Source: Cognatishimia sp. WU-CL00825 (GTDB lineage: Bacteria > Pseudomonadota > Alphaproteobacteria > Rhodobacterales > Rhodobacteraceae). Taken from it: a DNA stretch of 64,000 nt. Each line of letters begins with the position of its first letter. Positions within the stretch are counted from its first letter, which is position 1. Below, piece by piece: positions 1 to 8,905 of this stretch. The stretch spans positions 1 to 64,000 of the forward strand of contig NZ_BAABWX010000004.1 in assembly GCF_040364665.1 (NCBI RefSeq), in the 5' to 3' direction. The position numbers and the translations under genes are program-made. The notes under the pieces were generated by a model. That model had not been told where the DNA came from and did no database searches. It worked only from the letters and a program-made list of their open reading frames with translations.

Positions 1-60
1 GGAGCAGGTGGCTCGGCTGCGCGCTTAGGGTTGGACGGGTTGATAGGACATGTTCGGTGA

Positions 61-1314
61 AAGAAGAATACGAAATTTTTTGTAATATTTGAGGACATTT
101 CGCGCTTCATGAGGGACCTAAGGGGCCACCTTGAAATATCTGATCAACTGAGGCGCGCGGGATGCCTGCTATGTTCGCCTGGTCGCGAGTTTAGAGATGA
201 CGCTGACTCGCGTTTGGTTGAAAACTTGTTAGCCTCAATGGCGGAACATCAACGCGATAAGAACTAGGAACAAGTCACGAGCCGAATGAAAGGTCGATTA
301 CTGTCTGGTCATTGGCCATTTAAATTACCGTATGGCTTAAAAAGTAAAAGAGATACCAGTGGTCAAAGGCAAATTGTGCCAGATGAACCTCACTTTGGAA
401 TTGTTCAAAAAGCTTTGCAGGGCTTCGCGTCAGGTCGCTTTGAAAGTCAGCGCGAGTTGCGGCCGATGGCATTCAAAACAAAGAGCGTTTGTAGATGCTT
501 AAAGTGCGCGCAGCGTGACGATTCAGAGGGTCAAAAGGTTACCAACAAATCAACTTTATAGCGGATACTTCGACTACCCAAACTGGGATGTCCCGCTAAT
601 TGGAGGAGTCATCCCTCCTGCCATCGACTTGGGGACTTTCAAAAAAATCAGGACAAGCTTGATCCGTCAGGTCGGACCCAGCGTTCGAACAGATCAAATG
701 ACTTCCCTGCAAGAGGGTTCATAGTGTGTGCAGAATGCGGTGGAAAATTGACAGCTTGTTGGTCCAGAGGAAAACGAAAAAAATATCCGTATTACTTATG
801 CAAAACTCAGGGGTGCATGAGTTGTCGAAAGTCGGTCAGGCGCGGAATAGTCCACAACCAGATTGAGGAGTTGTTGAAAGAGCTCGTACCCAGGCCGGAA
901 GGGTTAAGAGCCTTCAAGTCCTTTGTTGACTTTGCGTTGAAACGAAGGCTCCAAAACCACGATCAAAATAAACGAGCGTTAGACAACGAAATACAAGAGC
1001 TGCATGTTAGGCGGAGACGGCTTCTGGACAAAATTGTCGATGAAGATGATGAGGACATCACAAATGCGTTAAAGGAGAGGCTAAAGCAAGTAGAAGCAGA
1101 TCGAATACTTAAAGAACAAATCCGTCTGAAATCTGAACAGAATGGAAAGAGGTCGTCCGAAAGGTTCGAGCACTGTTATATGATTTCCTCAAGTCCTTGT
1201 AATATTTGGAAAAATGTCAGTCTCTCGGTGCGAGGTGCAATTCTACGAGCCTGCTTTAAGAGCCCGCCACAATACTTAATTAAACGCGGGTTTCGAACAC
1301 CTGAACTTCTCTAA
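61..1314 (+). pseudogene. Decayed large serine recombinase (resolvase-type)
   Basis: This is a remnant of a large serine site-specific recombinase. The + frame from 61 reads a resolvase-like stretch (VIFEDISRFMRDL, then DADSRLVENLLASMAEHQRDK). It is cut by an in-frame TAG at 265-267 and resumes as a recombinase domain (GFASGRFESQREL). The reading then shifts to another frame around 515-545 (NQLYSGYFDYPNWDVPL) and back around 685-700 (NDFPARGF, then CAECGGKLTACW), where the zinc-ribbon and coiled-coil C-terminal part continues to the stop at 1314. The N-terminal catalytic serine region is absent, and a stop also lies at 58-60. One stop plus at least two frameshifts make function very unlikely. 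It adjoins tRNA-Ala and is the sole trace of an integrated element here. Confidence 0.88.
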
Positions 1315-1356
1315 TTTTCAGCGCCTTAAAGGACGCAGACGAAGGAGAAGAACATT

Positions 1357-1432
<76 letters not shown>

Positions 1433-1516
1433 AAACCTGTCAGGCCATCTGGCCTGTGTGCGCCTAATTAGGCGCTTCCTTGGGTGGGATCAAGTCAAAA
1501 ACCCCACCCAAATCGA

Positions 1517-1840
1517 TTAATCGTCGTCGCTCTCGCTTGGCATGTCAGCGATCTCTTCGAGAGACATATTTTCGTCCTCGTCTTCGTCCAGAACATCGTC
1601 TTCAAGTTCCAGATCAACGGTGTCATCTGAATCCAGAACGTCCGCATCTTCGCCGTCGGCCGCCTTGGCTTTCAATGTCGCCGCATCTTCGCGGTCAGCC
1701 GCAATCATCCGGCTTTTGCCGGTTTCCATTTCAACCACATCACCCGTATAGGGGCTTACGATGGGGTTCTTGTTCAGGTCGTAAAATCTTTTGCCCGTCG
1801 TTGGGCACAGGCGCTTAACGCCCCATTCTTCTTTGGGCAT
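1517..1840 (-). CDS. FYDLN acid domain protein (TIGR02300 family)
   Basis: This 107-aa protein has a short conserved head and a long acidic tail. Residues 1-45 include RLCPTTGKRFYDLN (FYDLN at 19-23), the signature of the alphaproteobacterial TIGR02300 family, whose role is not established. From about residue 60 it is mostly Asp/Glu and ends ESDDD, so the C-terminal half is probably disordered. The start at 1840 is preferred over a longer open frame to 1894 because MPKEEWG is the family start and a GAGGGG ribosome site precedes it. It is a single gene between tRNA-Ala and a divergent metalloprotease-like gene. Confidence 0.9.
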   Translation of the reverse strand: MPKEEWGVKRLCPTTGKRFYDLNKNPIVSPYTGDVVEMETGKSRMIAADREDAATLKAKAADGEDADVLDSDDTVDLELEDDVLDEDEDENMSLEEIADMPSESDDD

Positions 1841-1947
1841 GGGAATCCCCTCTAAAACACATGAGTCTTGTCGACAGTCCGGGCCAACTGCCATATGTGA
1901 TCGGGCAAGTCAAAGGGTATCGCACGATCGGCAGGAAGAGAGCGCTA

Positions 1948-2655
1948 ATGGCACAACATATTTTGCCTTCTGAACCCGATATTGCCGTATCATTGCGGCG
2001 ATCTGCGCGTGCCAAACGTATCAGCCTGCGGGTGTCACGGCTGGATGGCTGTGTGACGTTGACAGTTCCTAAACGTATCAGTGACGCCGAGGCTCTGGAT
2101 TTTGCGCAGTCCAAGGTTAGTTGGTTACGGCGCCAACTCGCTGATCGGCCTCAGCCAGTTTTGGTGGGTTTCGGATCCGAAATCCCATTTCAAGGCTCGC
2201 TTTTGACAATTGCGCCATCCGCTGGTCACGGAATGGGGCGCGGTGTGCAATTGCGGGATGAAACGCTTTTTGTGCCCGGATCTCCAGAAAGTGCTGGTGT
2301 CAAAGCGCTTGGGTTTTTCAAACAACAAGCGCGGCAACGGTTGGTCGCCGCTGTTGACCGTTATGGCGCAGCACTTGGTCAGCCTTACAGCCGCTTCACA
2401 CTGCGTGACACGCGCTCTCGCTGGGGGTCCTGTTCGTCAGAGGGCGCGCTGATGTTTTCTTGGCGTTTGATTCTGGCCCCATCAGAGGTTTTGGACTACG
2501 TGGCAGCGCATGAGGTCGCGCATTTGGCGCAGATGAATCATTCGCCAGCCTTTTGGGCAGTGGTCGAGCAACTTTTTGGTCCCCATCAAGCAGAGCGCAA
2601 TTGGCTGCGACGCCACGGCGAAAAGCTGCATCAATACAGATTCCGCGCCGGTTAG
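1948..2655 (+). CDS. YgjP/DUF45-type zinc metallopeptidase-like protein
   Basis: This 235-aa protein belongs to the DUF45 (YgjP-like, M48-related) group. It carries RWGSC at 158-162, HEVAH at 188-192 and a third histidine at 198 (MNHSPAFW), matching the family zinc site HExxH-x5-H. The first third is a beta-rich domain typical of the family. No signal peptide or membrane segment is seen, so it should be cytoplasmic. The open frame extends to 1861, but the ATG at 1948 follows an AGGAAGAGA site and gives the normal family length. Substrates of this family are unknown. Confidence 0.88.
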   Translation: MAQHILPSEPDIAVSLRRSARAKRISLRVSRLDGCVTLTVPKRISDAEALDFAQSKVSWLRRQLADRPQPVLVGFGSEIPFQGSLLTIAPSAGHGMGRGVQLRDETLFVPGSPESAGVKALGFFKQQARQRLVAAVDRYGAALGQPYSRFTLRDTRSRWGSCSSEGALMFSWRLILAPSEVLDYVAAHEVAHLAQMNHSPAFWAVVEQLFGPHQAERNWLRRHGEKLHQYRFRAG

Positions 2656-2682
2656 GGTTTTCCGTTGACCTAGCCTTCATTT

Positions 2683-3351
2683 GTGATCACAAGCGCTGTC
2701 ATGCACGCAGCTCATAAATCACCTGACCTGTCGACCTCTGCGCACGATCGCGTGTATCGTGGCTTGCGCAGTCGGATTATGCACGGTGAAATCCCACCGG
2801 GCCAGGCACTGACCATTCGCGGCATTGGCGCGGAATATAATGTGTCAATGACCCCAGCCCGAGAAACGGTGCGTCGCCTTGTGGCCGAGGGCGCTCTAAC
2901 GCTGTCCGCATCGGGGCGCGTTTCAACGCCAGAATTGACAAACGATCGCATCGAAGAGCTGGCCGCCTTGCGGGCCCTGATCGAAGTAGAGTTGTCGACG
3001 CGGGCGTTACCCCGGGCTCATATCGCCTTGATTGACAGGCTGCAGGTCATCAACAACGAGGTGATAGACGCGGGTATTCAGCGCGACGCACAAAGGTACA
3101 TACGCGCCAATCTAGAGTTTCACCGTACACTTTATTTGCGGGCGCAGGCACCCGCTATGTTGGCCATGGCAGAAACCGTTTGGTTGCAACTCGGTCCAAC
3201 CATGGGTGCACTGTACAGCCAGACACGGCGGTCAGATCCACCGCAATATCACCGTTTGATCCTTGCCGCGCTCAAAGCAGGCGACGAACCCGGCCTGCGG
3301 CTGGCCGTGCGCACTGATGTGACGCAAGGCTTGCACCATTTGACGACTTAG
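2683..3351 (+). CDS. GntR family transcriptional regulator, FCD type
   Basis: A 222-aa regulator with an N-terminal winged helix (about 20-85; RDTIRGIG-like region LTIRGIGAEYNVSMTPARE) followed by an all-helical FCD ligand domain (about 90-215). FCD regulators usually sense carboxylate-type metabolites and repress nearby catabolic or transport genes. The listed start is GTG at 2683; an ATG at 2701 would remove six residues and is equally possible. It lies 27 bp after the metallopeptidase-like gene and converges on accA, so no target is obvious from context. Confidence 0.85.
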   Translation: MITSAVMHAAHKSPDLSTSAHDRVYRGLRSRIMHGEIPPGQALTIRGIGAEYNVSMTPARETVRRLVAEGALTLSASGRVSTPELTNDRIEELAALRALIEVELSTRALPRAHIALIDRLQVINNEVIDAGIQRDAQRYIRANLEFHRTLYLRAQAPAMLAMAETVWLQLGPTMGALYSQTRRSDPPQYHRLILAALKAGDEPGLRLAVRTDVTQGLHHLTT

Positions 3352-3365
3352 TCGTGTTTCAAGAG

Positions 3366-4328
3366 TTAGGCTGCCAGGCCCTTATTGCCAAGCGCTAGGA
3401 ATTTGTCACGCCGCGCTTTTGTCAATGTCGCGCGATCCATGCCGTCCATTTCACCCAGCATATCGCTGATGGCTTTGCCCACCGAGGCAATGGCGGCGTC
3501 ACGGTCACGGTGTGCGCCTCCCAGGGGCTCTGTTACGCTGCGATCAACAACACCCAACTGCAACAGGTCTTGAGCTGTCAGTCGCAATGCTTCAGCAGCT
3601 TCGCGCATTTTGTCCGCGTTTTTCCAAAGAATTGACGCACAGCCTTCTGGTGTGATCACCGAATAGACCGAATGCTCCAGCATGGCGAGCTTGTTGGCAG
3701 TGGCAAATGCAACGGCTCCGCCAGAACCACCTTCGCCAATGATAACGGAAATTACCGGCACACCGACCTGAAGACATTTTTCCGTGCTGCGCGCGATCGC
3801 TTCAGATTGTCCGCGTTCTTCAGCGCCTTTGCCCGGATACGCACCGGGGGTATCTACAAGCGTGATGATGGGCAAATTAAACTTGTCTGCCAATTCCATC
3901 AAGCGAATGGCTTTGCGGTATCCTTCTGGGCGTGCCATACCAAAATTACGTTCGATCCGCGATTTGGTGTCGCTGCCTTTTTCCTGGCCAATCACCACAA
4001 CAGGCTGGTCGTTAAACCGCGCCAATCCACCCATGACAGCCAAATCATCGGCAAAATTCCGATCCCCGGCTAAGGGCGTATAATCGGTGAACAGTGCGTC
4101 GATATAATCGGCACAATGCGGGCGATTTGGGTGTCGCGCCACCTGGCATTTTCGCCATGGTGTCAGGTTTTGATAAAGTTCACCCAGCAACTCGCCGGCT
4201 TTTCGGTCAAGGGCCGTGGCCTCGTCGGTCACATCCATTTCCTCGTTTTGCCGCGCCATCGCCCTAAGTTCTTCGGCTTTGCCTTCAATTTCGGCCAATG
4301 GTTTTTCAAAATCGAGGTAATTGGTCAT
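3366..4328 (-). CDS. accA: Acetyl-CoA carboxylase carboxyltransferase, alpha subunit
   Basis: AccA is one half of the carboxyltransferase that moves CO2 from carboxybiotin to acetyl-CoA, giving malonyl-CoA for fatty acid synthesis. The 320-aa sequence is full length with the crotonase-like core: [17 protein letters not shown] at 159-175 and [13 protein letters not shown] at 197-209, which build the oxyanion and CoA site. The N-terminus ([17 protein letters not shown]) is the expected helical start. Partner accD is not in the window. It converges on the GntR gene, with only 14 bp between the stop codons. Confidence 0.97.
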   Translation of the reverse strand: MTNYLDFEKPLAEIEGKAEELRAMARQNEEMDVTDEATALDRKAGELLGELYQNLTPWRKCQVARHPNRPHCADYIDALFTDYTPLAGDRNFADDLAVMGGLARFNDQPVVVIGQEKGSDTKSRIERNFGMARPEGYRKAIRLMELADKFNLPIITLVDTPGAYPGKGAEERGQSEAIARSTEKCLQVGVPVISVIIGEGGSGGAVAFATANKLAMLEHSVYSVITPEGCASILWKNADKMREAAEALRLTAQDLLQLGVVDRSVTEPLGGAHRDRDAAIASVGKAISDMLGEMDGMDRATLTKARRDKFLALGNKGLAA

Positions 4329-4416
4329 GTCTCACTCCGCACAGTCTGCGCTTAGGTATATGACCTTGCAAAACGGGAAATGCAACTGATGCGATGTGCC
4401 CTGCTGCACAGAATTT

Positions 4417-5010
4417 CTAATTCATCAGGTTTGGCCAGAGCGAGGCCATCAGCAGAAAGGCCATGGACCAGTTGAACAGCTGCAACCGCCTCGGGCTGCT
4501 TAAGAAACGTTGCAATTGCTGGCCCAAAACGGTCCAAATGCTGACAGAGGGAAAGTTCACCAAACCGAAAATGGCACCAACCAGCAATACAGAAATTAGA
4601 TCGCGATTGGGCGCATAAAGCGTTATGGCACCTAGTGCCATAGTCCAAGCCTTTGGATTGACCCATTGAAACAGCGCTGCCTGAATGAATGTCATTGGAC
4701 TGGCGGATTTTCCAGCTGTTTCCGGCCGGCCTGAAACCGCAATCTTCCATGCCAGCCAAAGCAAATAGGCCAGGCTCACAACCTTTAGAACAACATATGT
4801 TGCCGGCAGAAGATCAAAAATTTGCATAAGCCCAAGGCCAACAAGAACCACCATCACAGAAAATCCAAGCGCAATCCCCAACATATGCGGCAGCGTTCTG
4901 ATGAACCCGAAATTGGCCCCAGAGCTGAGTAGCATCATATTGTTGGGCCCGGGCGTGATCGAGGTCACAAAGGCAAAAAGCGCGAGAGCAGAAAGTGTTT
5001 CATAAGGCAT
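4417..5010 (-). CDS. LysE/RhtB family amino-acid exporter
   Basis: A 197-aa inner-membrane protein of about six hydrophobic segments. The N-terminal SITPGPNNMMLLSSG stretch (about 17-31) is the hallmark of LysE/RhtB transporters, which export amino acids and related metabolites. It is transcribed divergently from an Lrp/AsnC regulator, with 72 bp between the start codons. This regulator/exporter pairing is common, so the neighbour probably controls it in response to its substrate. The substrate itself cannot be read from the sequence. Confidence 0.9.
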   Translation of the reverse strand: MPYETLSALALFAFVTSITPGPNNMMLLSSGANFGFIRTLPHMLGIALGFSVMVVLVGLGLMQIFDLLPATYVVLKVVSLAYLLWLAWKIAVSGRPETAGKSASPMTFIQAALFQWVNPKAWTMALGAITLYAPNRDLISVLLVGAIFGLVNFPSVSIWTVLGQQLQRFLSSPRRLQLFNWSMAFLLMASLWPNLMN

Positions 5011-5013
5011 GGG

Positions 5014-5081
5014 TGCAATTTGACAGCGATTTGGGTGTATTGAATTGCATTTCTGCCGATTTTGGGTTTATTTTTGCAATT
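5014..5081. promoter_or_regulatory. Triple TGCAATT operator-like motif
   Basis: The divergent promoter between the LysE exporter and the Lrp regulator holds three copies of one heptamer: TGCAATT at 5014-5020, its complement AATTGCA at 5043-5049, and TGCAATT at 5075-5081. Centres are 29 and 32 bp apart, close to three helical turns. Lrp-type octamers bind such phased arrays, so this is a candidate operator; that role is inferred. Confidence 0.45.
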
Positions 5082-5082
5082 A

Positions 5083-5535
5083 ATGGCTAAAAATGATCAA
5101 ATAAGTCAAAAGATATTGCAAGTGCTCTCTAAGGACGGGCGCATCAGCAACTTGGAATTGGCAGACAAAGTTGGCTTGTCTCCTTCGGCCTGTTTGCGCC
5201 GTGTTCAAGATCTGGAGCGGAGCGGCATTATTAAGGGCTACCGGGTTGTCTTGGATAAAGCAAACTTGGGAATTGGTTTTGTAGCCTTTGTGACAGTCGG
5301 GCTTAATCAGCACACCAAAGCCGCACAGGAATCGTTTGAACGGGCTATTTCACGCGCACCTGAAGTGGTGGAGTGTCACAACATTACCGGGGCCGTAGAG
5401 TATCTTTTGCGCATAGAAGCCGAAAGCCTGACCGCTTACAAAGCATTTCACACAAATGTTCTTGGGACGTTGCCGCAGGTACATGCCATCACATCTTATG
5501 TTGTGATGGATTCACCAAAAGATGCGCGCGCCTAA
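5083..5535 (+). CDS. Lrp/AsnC family transcriptional regulator
   Basis: A 150-aa regulator with an N-terminal helix-turn-helix (about 5-60; ISNLELADKVGLSPSACLRRV) and a C-terminal RAM/ACT-like ligand domain (about 70-145). The family forms dimers to octamers that sense amino acids. The ATG at 5083 is chosen over an upstream TTG at 5062 because MAKNDQISQKILQ is the usual family start. It is divergent from the LysE exporter, its probable target, and three TGCAATT motifs lie in the shared promoter. Confidence 0.9.
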   Translation: MAKNDQISQKILQVLSKDGRISNLELADKVGLSPSACLRRVQDLERSGIIKGYRVVLDKANLGIGFVAFVTVGLNQHTKAAQESFERAISRAPEVVECHNITGAVEYLLRIEAESLTAYKAFHTNVLGTLPQVHAITSYVVMDSPKDARA

Positions 5536-5623
5536 AGCTATTGACGTGCTAATAGTTGGCAACCCGACATAGAGAGCAAGAAGAGTCGGGCCGCCAAACG
5601 GACCGCAAAAGCGGCTCGATTCG

Positions 5624-6583
5624 TTATTTGTTAGCGATCAATTCAGCCTGAGCCACAATGACCTCAGCCTGCTTGATCGAAGCGATGTCTACCAGTCGGC
5701 CCTTATAGACCGTCGCGCCTTCGCCTTTGGCTTTTGCTTCCGACATTGCCGCAAGAATTTCCCGGGCTTCAGCAACAGCGGCTTCCGAAGGTGTGAATAC
5801 TTCGTTGGCCAATCCAATTTGCTTTGGATGGATGGCCCATTTGCCCACCATGCCCAGAGTCGCCGAACGTTTTGCCTGCGCGATATAGCCCTCATCGTCT
5901 GAAAAGTCTCCGAAAGGTCCGTCGACGGGCAGGACGCCATGCGTGCGGCAGGCGGCAACGATCTTGGCTTGTGCCCAATGCCAGGGATCTGACCAATGTT
6001 TGTCATCGCCGCGTTGCATGTAATAGTTTTCCTGGGTGCCGCCGATACCGGTGGTTTGCATGCCCATTGACGCGGCGAAATCTGCGGCCCCGAGGCTCAT
6101 GGCTTGCATGCGTGGCGAAGACGCTGCGATTTCTTCGGCATGGGCAATACCTGCTGCGGACTCGATGATCACTTCAAAAGAGATCGGTTTTGCCCGTCCT
6201 TTTGCGGTCTCAATCGCTGTCACCAAGGCATCAACGGCATAAACATCTTCCGCGCAGCCGACTTTTGGGATCATGATTTGATCAATGCGGTCGTTTGCTT
6301 GTTCAAGCAGGTCAACAACGTCACGATACCAATATGGTGTATCGAGGCCGTTGATACGCACGGACATATACTTGTCACCCCAATCCAATGTGTTCAGGGC
6401 TTCAATGATATTTGCACGGGCGCTGTCTTTGTCCGAGGGTGCAACGGAATCCTCAAGGTCAAGATTTATGACATCGGCTGCCGACTTGGCCATTTTTTCA
6501 AAGATTGCTGGGCGCGAGCCAGGTCCAAACAGCTGACATCGGTTCGGGCGCGCCGGAGCTGCGGGTTGAATGCGGAAACTCAT
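5624..6583 (-). CDS. mcl1: L-malyl-CoA/beta-methylmalyl-CoA lyase (Mcl1 type)
   Basis: A 319-aa HpcH/HpaI-CitE family lyase. It matches the Rhodobacteraceae Mcl1 type, which cleaves beta-methylmalyl-CoA to glyoxylate and propionyl-CoA and condenses acetyl-CoA with glyoxylate in the ethylmalonyl-CoA pathway of acetate assimilation. Visible features are the N-terminal RPNRCQLFGPGSRPAIFEKM, the metal-ligand regions SFEVIIESAAGI and SLGAADFAASMG, and the late AIHPKQI. Length and N-terminus match that group rather than the shorter CitE. A good site (GGAGGAATCTC) precedes the ATG. It is divergent from dgcN across 291 bp. Confidence 0.9.
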   Translation of the reverse strand: MSFRIQPAAPARPNRCQLFGPGSRPAIFEKMAKSAADVINLDLEDSVAPSDKDSARANIIEALNTLDWGDKYMSVRINGLDTPYWYRDVVDLLEQANDRIDQIMIPKVGCAEDVYAVDALVTAIETAKGRAKPISFEVIIESAAGIAHAEEIAASSPRMQAMSLGAADFAASMGMQTTGIGGTQENYYMQRGDDKHWSDPWHWAQAKIVAACRTHGVLPVDGPFGDFSDDEGYIAQAKRSATLGMVGKWAIHPKQIGLANEVFTPSEAAVAEAREILAAMSEAKAKGEGATVYKGRLVDIASIKQAEVIVAQAELIANK

Positions 6584-6702
6584 GAGATTCCTCCAGGTAA
6601 GGAAGTTTCGAAAATGTCTGATTATTCGTTATTAAATTGCGCGATGGGCCGCAAGCACATTTTGCGCCTGCGGCAATGATTACGCTGCGTTGCGGCGATC
6701 TG

Positions 6703-6723
6703 CTTCGTGAAGATTCGACGAAG
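6703..6723. promoter_or_regulatory. Inverted repeat CTTCGT-N9-ACGAAG
   Basis: Six-base perfect arms (6703-6708 and 6718-6723) separated by nine bases lie in the 291-bp AT-rich interval between divergent mcl1 and dgcN. Spacing and symmetry resemble a dimeric repressor site. No regulator is adjacent, and a chance match of this size cannot be excluded. Confidence 0.3.
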
Positions 6724-6874
6724 ATTTGATCTCTAGTTGGGAGTATCTTGCCTGAAAAATACCTAATAGGAAGAATTATTCGAATACTGGAGGATTAAAC
6801 GCAGAAAATACGATGAAATTTCGACTAGAAGTGAGGAATTCTGCCAAAAAGTGAACTCACGCGGGACAAATGCC

Positions 6875-7876
6875 ATGATCGAAACTCCATATCTTCTCTT
6901 CTTGGGCGATGCGCCAGATATGTTGGCTGCCAAAGTAGCGATTGGCATTCGCGATTGGCGCCCAGATAATGCGATTGGTCAAATCGGTCTGGAGGGCTGT
7001 GGCGCTGACCTCGGCTTGACGGAAATGACCCTAGAGCAAGGGCTAGAAGCGGGTGCCAAGACACTGGTAATTGGCGTGGCCAATCGTGGCGGCTACATTT
7101 CCGCGGCGTGGAAAGAGGTTCTCGTGCGGGCGCTTGAGTTGGGCTACGACATTGCCTCCGGACTACATAACTTGCTGCGCGACGAAGGCGAGCTTGTGGC
7201 CGCGGCACAAATGCACGGTCGCACATTGCACGACGTGCGTGTCCCAACCGTGGCATACCCAATCGCCACCGGTGTAAAGCGCAGCGGCAAACGCTGCCTT
7301 GCAGTTGGGACCGATTGTTCGGTTGGCAAAATGTATACTGCGCTGGCCATGGATACTGTGATGCAAGAACGCGGCATGAAATCGTCATTTCGTGCCACAG
7401 GCCAAACCGGCATTTTGATCACTGGTCAAGGCGTGCCATTGGATGCTGTTATCGCCGACTTCATGGCTGGGGCCGTTGAATACCTGACACCCGATAACGA
7501 CCCAGATCACTGGGATATGATCGAAGGGCAGGGTTCTTTGTTCCACGTGTCATATTCAGGCGTGACTATGGCGCTTGTGCATGGCGGACAACCCGATGCG
7601 TTGATCCTTTGCCACGAACCAACACGCGAACATATGCGGGGCCTTCCAGGGTTTTCTCTGCCGAGCTTAGAAGCCCTGCGCGACACAGCGATTACCCTCG
7701 CCAAAGTGTCTAATCCTGATGTGAAAGTTGTCGGAATTTCCGTCAATACCCAGCACCTAAGTGAAGACGAAGCAGTGTCCTATCTGGCAGAGGTGGAAGC
7801 CCGCATGGGGCTGCCTGCTGTTGATCCCTATCGACACGGCGCAGGTCGGCTTGTAGACGCGTTAGACGCAATCTGA
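6875..7876 (+). CDS. dgcN: DUF1611 family protein, probable D-glutamate N-acetyltransferase DgcN
   Basis: A 333-aa DUF1611 protein. Its C-terminal half contains a P-loop-like segment GTDCSVGKM (145-153). The family is known as DgcN, described as acetylating D-glutamate with the product then racemised by DgcA, and the next gene here is a DgcA-like racemase. The context therefore supports this role, followed by a D-amino-acid transaminase that would supply D-glutamate. The ATG at 6875 is taken over an upstream GTG at 6851. No membrane segment is seen. Older annotations call the family an epimerase/dehydratase; the assignment rests on family and neighbourhood. Confidence 0.8.
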   Translation: MIETPYLLFLGDAPDMLAAKVAIGIRDWRPDNAIGQIGLEGCGADLGLTEMTLEQGLEAGAKTLVIGVANRGGYISAAWKEVLVRALELGYDIASGLHNLLRDEGELVAAAQMHGRTLHDVRVPTVAYPIATGVKRSGKRCLAVGTDCSVGKMYTALAMDTVMQERGMKSSFRATGQTGILITGQGVPLDAVIADFMAGAVEYLTPDNDPDHWDMIEGQGSLFHVSYSGVTMALVHGGQPDALILCHEPTREHMRGLPGFSLPSLEALRDTAITLAKVSNPDVKVVGISVNTQHLSEDEAVSYLAEVEARMGLPAVDPYRHGAGRLVDALDAI

Positions 7877-7885
7877 TTTGGCAAG

Positions 7886-7911
7886 AAGGCGCTTTTAGAA
7901 GCGCCTTTTTT
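7886..7911 (+). terminator. Intrinsic terminator between dgcN and dgcA
   Basis: A 9-bp perfect stem AAGGCGCTT/AAGCGCCTT (7886-7894, 7899-7907) with loop TTAG runs straight into six T residues. It stands in the 53-bp gap between dgcN and dgcA. Transcription from dgcN would therefore be expected to stop or drop before the other two genes. Confidence 0.85.
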
Positions 7912-7929
7912 CCGTTGAAAGGACACGAT

Positions 7930-8895
7930 ATGAAAGTCACCGTGACTCCGGATACATTTCGGTTGGCGCAGGTCTTCACTATTTCACGTGGCTCACGTAC
8001 CGAAGCAAAGGTCTTGACCGTGGAAATTGAGCAAGCCGGGATCATTGGGCGCGGCGAATGTGTGCCTTATGCTCGCTATGACGAAACTTTGGAAAGCGTA
8101 ACTGCGGAAATCGCAGCGCTGCCAGAGACGTTTAACCGGGAAAACTTGCAAGAGCTTTTGCCGGCAGGTGCCGCCCGCAACGCCGTTGATTGTGCGCTTT
8201 GGGACCTTGAGGCCAAAATGGCAGGAAAACCAGTTTGGGAACTGGCGGGTTTGCCCGAGCCAACACCAGAAATCACCGCCTATACGCTGTCATTGGATTC
8301 TCCTGAAAATATGCGTGTTCAAGCCAGCGAACACGCCCATCGTCCATTGCTCAAAATCAAACTTGGTACAGCTGATGACATGGCGCGGCTAGAGGCCGTC
8401 CGTGCTGGGGCCCCTAACGCCCGTATCATTGTGGACGCAAATGAAGGATGGTCTGCAGAAGTATATGCAGAGCTTGCCCCGCATTTGGTACGCCTCGGGG
8501 TTGAGCTTGTGGAACAACCCTTACCTTCCAGCGATGACGATGCATTGATTGGCATGCAGCGGCCAGTCCCTGTGTGTGCCGATGAAAGTTGTCACGACCG
8601 CAACAGCCTGGCGAAACTGCAAGGAAAATATGATGTTATCAACATCAAACTGGACAAAACCGGTGGTTTGACCGAAGCCTTGAAATTGCGTGATGCGGCT
8701 CTTGAGCAAGGGTTTCAGGTGATGGTTGGGTGCATGGTTGGCAGCTCTTTGGCGATGGCTCCGGCGGTGTTGGTTGCTCAGGGTGCAGTGGTAACAGACC
8801 TTGACGGGCCGCTCTTGTTGTCCGAAGACCGCAAGGAACCTTTGATTTTTGACGTTGCCGGGGTACATCCGCCCAAACCGGCATTATGGGGCTGA
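7930..8895 (+). CDS. dgcA: Enolase-superfamily N-acetyl-D-glutamate racemase (DgcA-like)
   Basis: A 321-aa muconate-lactonising-subgroup enolase, formerly annotated as dipeptide epimerase. A KxK acid/base pair stands at 142/144 (LLKIKLG). Metal ligands fit D169 (VDANEGW), E195 (EQPLP) and D218 (ADESCHD), and K243 (LDKTGG) is the opposite-face base. Beside dgcN and dat the likely substrate is N-acetyl-glutamate, interconverting D and L forms; L-Ala-D/L-Glu epimerase is the alternative. The ATG at 7930 has GAAAGGA just upstream, and the transaminase begins 10 bp after its stop. Confidence 0.8.
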   Translation: MKVTVTPDTFRLAQVFTISRGSRTEAKVLTVEIEQAGIIGRGECVPYARYDETLESVTAEIAALPETFNRENLQELLPAGAARNAVDCALWDLEAKMAGKPVWELAGLPEPTPEITAYTLSLDSPENMRVQASEHAHRPLLKIKLGTADDMARLEAVRAGAPNARIIVDANEGWSAEVYAELAPHLVRLGVELVEQPLPSSDDDALIGMQRPVPVCADESCHDRNSLAKLQGKYDVINIKLDKTGGLTEALKLRDAALEQGFQVMVGCMVGSSLAMAPAVLVAQGAVVTDLDGPLLLSEDRKEPLIFDVAGVHPPKPALWG

Positions 8896-8905
8896 GGAGA
8901 ATACT

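Noticed and set aside
1..60. Continuation of the recombinase relic to the left edge
   Set aside because: An in-frame stop at 58-60 and no recognisable recombinase residues in any frame; too short to call.
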